DNA of 14,776 nt from the NCBI GenBank assembly GCA_049680625.1, contig JBAUID010000057.1:1-14776 (forward strand). The letters run 5' to 3'. The position numbers were made by a program, and so were the translations under genes. Origin of the DNA: JAUIAI01 sp049680625. Lineage in GTDB: Bacteria; Pseudomonadota; Gammaproteobacteria; Burkholderiales; Burkholderiaceae_E. A model generated the notes under the pieces. That model ran no database searches and was not told where the DNA came from. It worked only from the letters and a program-made list of their open reading frames with translations. This document shows positions 13,168 through 14,776 of this stretch, piece by piece (the stretch's first letter is position 1; each line of letters opens with the position of its first letter).

Positions 13168-13469
13168 AGCTTAGTCAGTCCGATAATAAGTTTGTAGCGA
13201 CTCTCAAAAATCTTAGGATTCGCAATCGAATGGGGGGTAAAGAGGGGAATAGCTTACTGTAGCGCCTTCCTCCGGCATAGTACAAAGGTCACAGATGGAG
13301 GGATTGTTACAGGTGGTGACCGGCAGTGACCGGCTATACCAACCGATCGTCGCCCGGTCAGGCCCCAGTCAGCGCTCCAAAGGGCCAACTGGTACACAAT
13401 CAAACCCACATTACCAGCAGTTGCCAGATCGTCGCTTGACCTCTGTCATGACAAGGCAAACAACAGTGG
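13168..13469. other. 302-bp spacer between epsL-like and epsE-like genes
   Basis: No convincing coding region. It holds three copies of the heptamer TGACCGG: two in direct 10-bp-period repeat (13317-13323 and 13327-13333, within GTGACCGGC) and one inverted as CCGGTCA (13354-13360). These lie about 150-190 bp upstream of the epsE-like start. I found no clear sigma70 or sigma54 promoter on the minus strand and no intrinsic terminator for the epsL-like gene, so a shared transcript is possible. Confidence 0.5.
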
Positions 13470-14735
13470 CTACAACTTGATTTTCGCACCAATTGATAAG
13501 ATGTTGTTGTTGTAGTCAAGATCCGGATAATTCGACGAACGTGCTACTCGCTCATAGCCGAGCGTCACCAGAATATTGCGCGAATACTGCCAGTCTGCGG
13601 AAAAACCCAACCGGTTTATCTTGTCTTTACGCACAACGGCTGCGCCGGTTGCAAAACCAGGGTCGCCACCGTAATCACGATTCTGGAATGACAACAGTCC
13701 GGCAAGGCTTGTTTTGCCCGTCAACCGAATGGTTGGCCGCAGGCGTAGCTCGGTCAGGTCAACATAGTTTGCTGACAGAATCTGGTCTTCGGCGATATCG
13801 CGAACCAGGTCAACCCCCATAAAAAACGCGCCACCCGGGCGCCAGTCCAGCGTCAGGCGAGCCGTTGGACCCGAAAAATCGCGTTGCGTAAAGGTGTCGT
13901 AACTGCGACGGGTCAGACCAGCCTGACCAGAGATTGTCGTGTCTTCATTAGGCTTGTACTGCACACGCACCAGGAAGGCATTTTCGTTAAAGCCGTTGTC
14001 AATACCAGCGCCGCCAAGCAAAGGCTGGCCGAGGGCATCAACTACCTGACGATTCGGGTACTTACCATCTGTGCGTCGGTAAACAAGGTCAAACTCATTG
14101 CCGGTGCCAGGCGCATAGCGAACCCCGAACTCGGTACCCGTAAACCGTCGATCAGCGTTATTCTGGGCGGTTGTGCTGTTGTCCAGACGATCGCTGTCCA
14201 GGCCGGCGAGCAATGACCAGCTTGGGGTCAGGCGCATGCCCGCGCTCAGGTACAGCCTGGTCGTCCGTTGAAGATTCTTGTCAGACTGGCGGACATCATT
14301 GAATGAAGAGGGTTGCTGACCCAAACGTATCCCAAGCTTACCGAACCAGGGGCGCCCGACGGCCCAGTCCCAGTTCACCCCCGCGTCGTAGCCAAGATTG
14401 TCGTACTGGCTATAGTTTATGTATTTGCGCGGCGAAATTGTGCCGAACGCCGTGATTCGCTGAAGGCTGAAATCACGGTCAAACTTCACACCAAATTCGC
14501 CGGACAGGACAGAGTCACCGCGCGACGTTTCTGTGCTGGTTGCGCCCAGTACTGCGGTCAACGGCGTATTACTGTCCAGCAGAAATATATTGCTGTGAAT
14601 ATCCAGGTTGAGCCCGGCAGAAAACGTCAGCACATCTTCAACCTGAATTGGCTGCCCAAGCGAAGAATTCTGCGCCGACGCCACCAGGGGCAGCATTCCA
14701 ACGGCCGTCACGGCCAGCATCTTTTTGTAACCCAT
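13470..14735 (-). CDS. epsL: EpsL-like outer-membrane beta-barrel, exopolysaccharide locus
   Basis: 421 residues with a signal peptide (MLAVTAVGMLPLVASA, cut near residue 21), then a long series of alternating polar/hydrophobic strands without further membrane helices. Examples are ITAFGTISPRKYINYSQYDNLGYDAGVNWDW, WSLLAGLDSDR, FLVRVQYKPNEDTTISGQAGL and ILVTLGYERVARSS, ending in NILSIGAKIKL. This fits an outer-membrane beta-barrel. The N-terminal LTFSAGLNLDIHSNIFLLD and overall layout resemble EpsL of PEP-CTERM/exosortase-associated exopolysaccharide clusters; I am fairly but not fully sure of that family. GGGAG lies 6-7 nt before the ATG. It is upstream of the epsE-like gene on the same strand, and the two probably form an export pathway. 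Confidence 0.75.
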   Translation of the reverse strand: MGYKKMLAVTAVGMLPLVASAQNSSLGQPIQVEDVLTFSAGLNLDIHSNIFLLDSNTPLTAVLGATSTETSRGDSVLSGEFGVKFDRDFSLQRITAFGTISPRKYINYSQYDNLGYDAGVNWDWAVGRPWFGKLGIRLGQQPSSFNDVRQSDKNLQRTTRLYLSAGMRLTPSWSLLAGLDSDRLDNSTTAQNNADRRFTGTEFGVRYAPGTGNEFDLVYRRTDGKYPNRQVVDALGQPLLGGAGIDNGFNENAFLVRVQYKPNEDTTISGQAGLTRRSYDTFTQRDFSGPTARLTLDWRPGGAFFMGVDLVRDIAEDQILSANYVDLTELRLRPTIRLTGKTSLAGLLSFQNRDYGGDPGFATGAAVVRKDKINRLGFSADWQYSRNILVTLGYERVARSSNYPDLDYNNNILSIGAKIKL

Positions 14736-14776
14736 GTTTCTCCCGCGGCGTAATCGCCAGCCTCGTCACCAAAAAT

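Noticed and set aside
13295..13480. 61-codon plus-strand frame in the epsL-epsE spacer
   Set aside because: No ribosome site, no recognisable feature, and it runs into the antisense of the epsL-like gene.

Overview
The window looks like a chromosomal segment of a beta- or gammaproteobacterium, with a betaproteobacterium slightly favoured. The base composition is moderately GC-rich. The gene blocks are the M16 peptidase pair/rsmD/coaD/YfhL-type ferredoxin block divergent from ftsY, a cytochrome oxidase assembly block (SCO, cyoE, ctaA) near rpoH, and EpsE/EpsL-type exopolysaccharide export genes. The lineage call is an inference from gene order and protein families; no rRNA or tRNA is present to confirm it.

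Layout. Bases 1-90 hold the 3' end of an unidentified plus-strand gene. From 4523 down to 118 a compact minus-strand cluster runs: a catalytic M16 zinc peptidase, its HxxEH-less partner, rsmD (16S rRNA methyltransferase), coaD (CoA biosynthesis) and a 2[4Fe-4S] ferredoxin. Two of its junctions are TAATG stop/start overlaps. ftsY (4545-5609, plus) starts only 21 bp from the first peptidase and converges on maiA (5644-6279, minus). The maiA/rpoH intergenic region carries a good sigma70-like promoter and a perfect CIRCE inverted repeat laid over a second promoter just ahead of rpoH (6572-7474). A strong intrinsic terminator follows rpoH, and the start codon of a DMT-family permease gene (7535-8425) lies in its loop.

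From 11791 down to 8455 is a heme A/copper delivery operon: an SCO-like membrane-anchored protein, ctaA (heme A synthase), cyoE (heme O synthase) and an SCO1/SenC lipoprotein. Together these would supply heme A and the Cu centre of an aa3-type oxidase, whose structural genes are outside the window. A small DUF2909-type twin-transmembrane protein (12066-12281, plus) diverges from this operon. The 274-bp spacer between them contains six TGCA tetramers at exact 10-bp intervals. A symmetrical terminator at 12309-12337 separates this locus from exopolysaccharide export genes on the minus strand: epsL-like (outer-membrane barrel) and epsE-like (periplasmic/outer-membrane export protein).

Most genes are conserved housekeeping or assembly functions. 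The most interesting signals are regulatory or structural. They are the CIRCE element on rpoH (HrcA repressor control of the heat-shock sigma factor), the 10-bp-phased TGCA array, poly-A slippery heptamers in the lysine-rich tail of coaD whose -1 frame runs into ferredoxin, an 11-codon leader ORF overlapping the start of cyoE, and the terminator that contains the next gene's start codon. No mobile element, CRISPR array, phage gene or RNA gene was seen.
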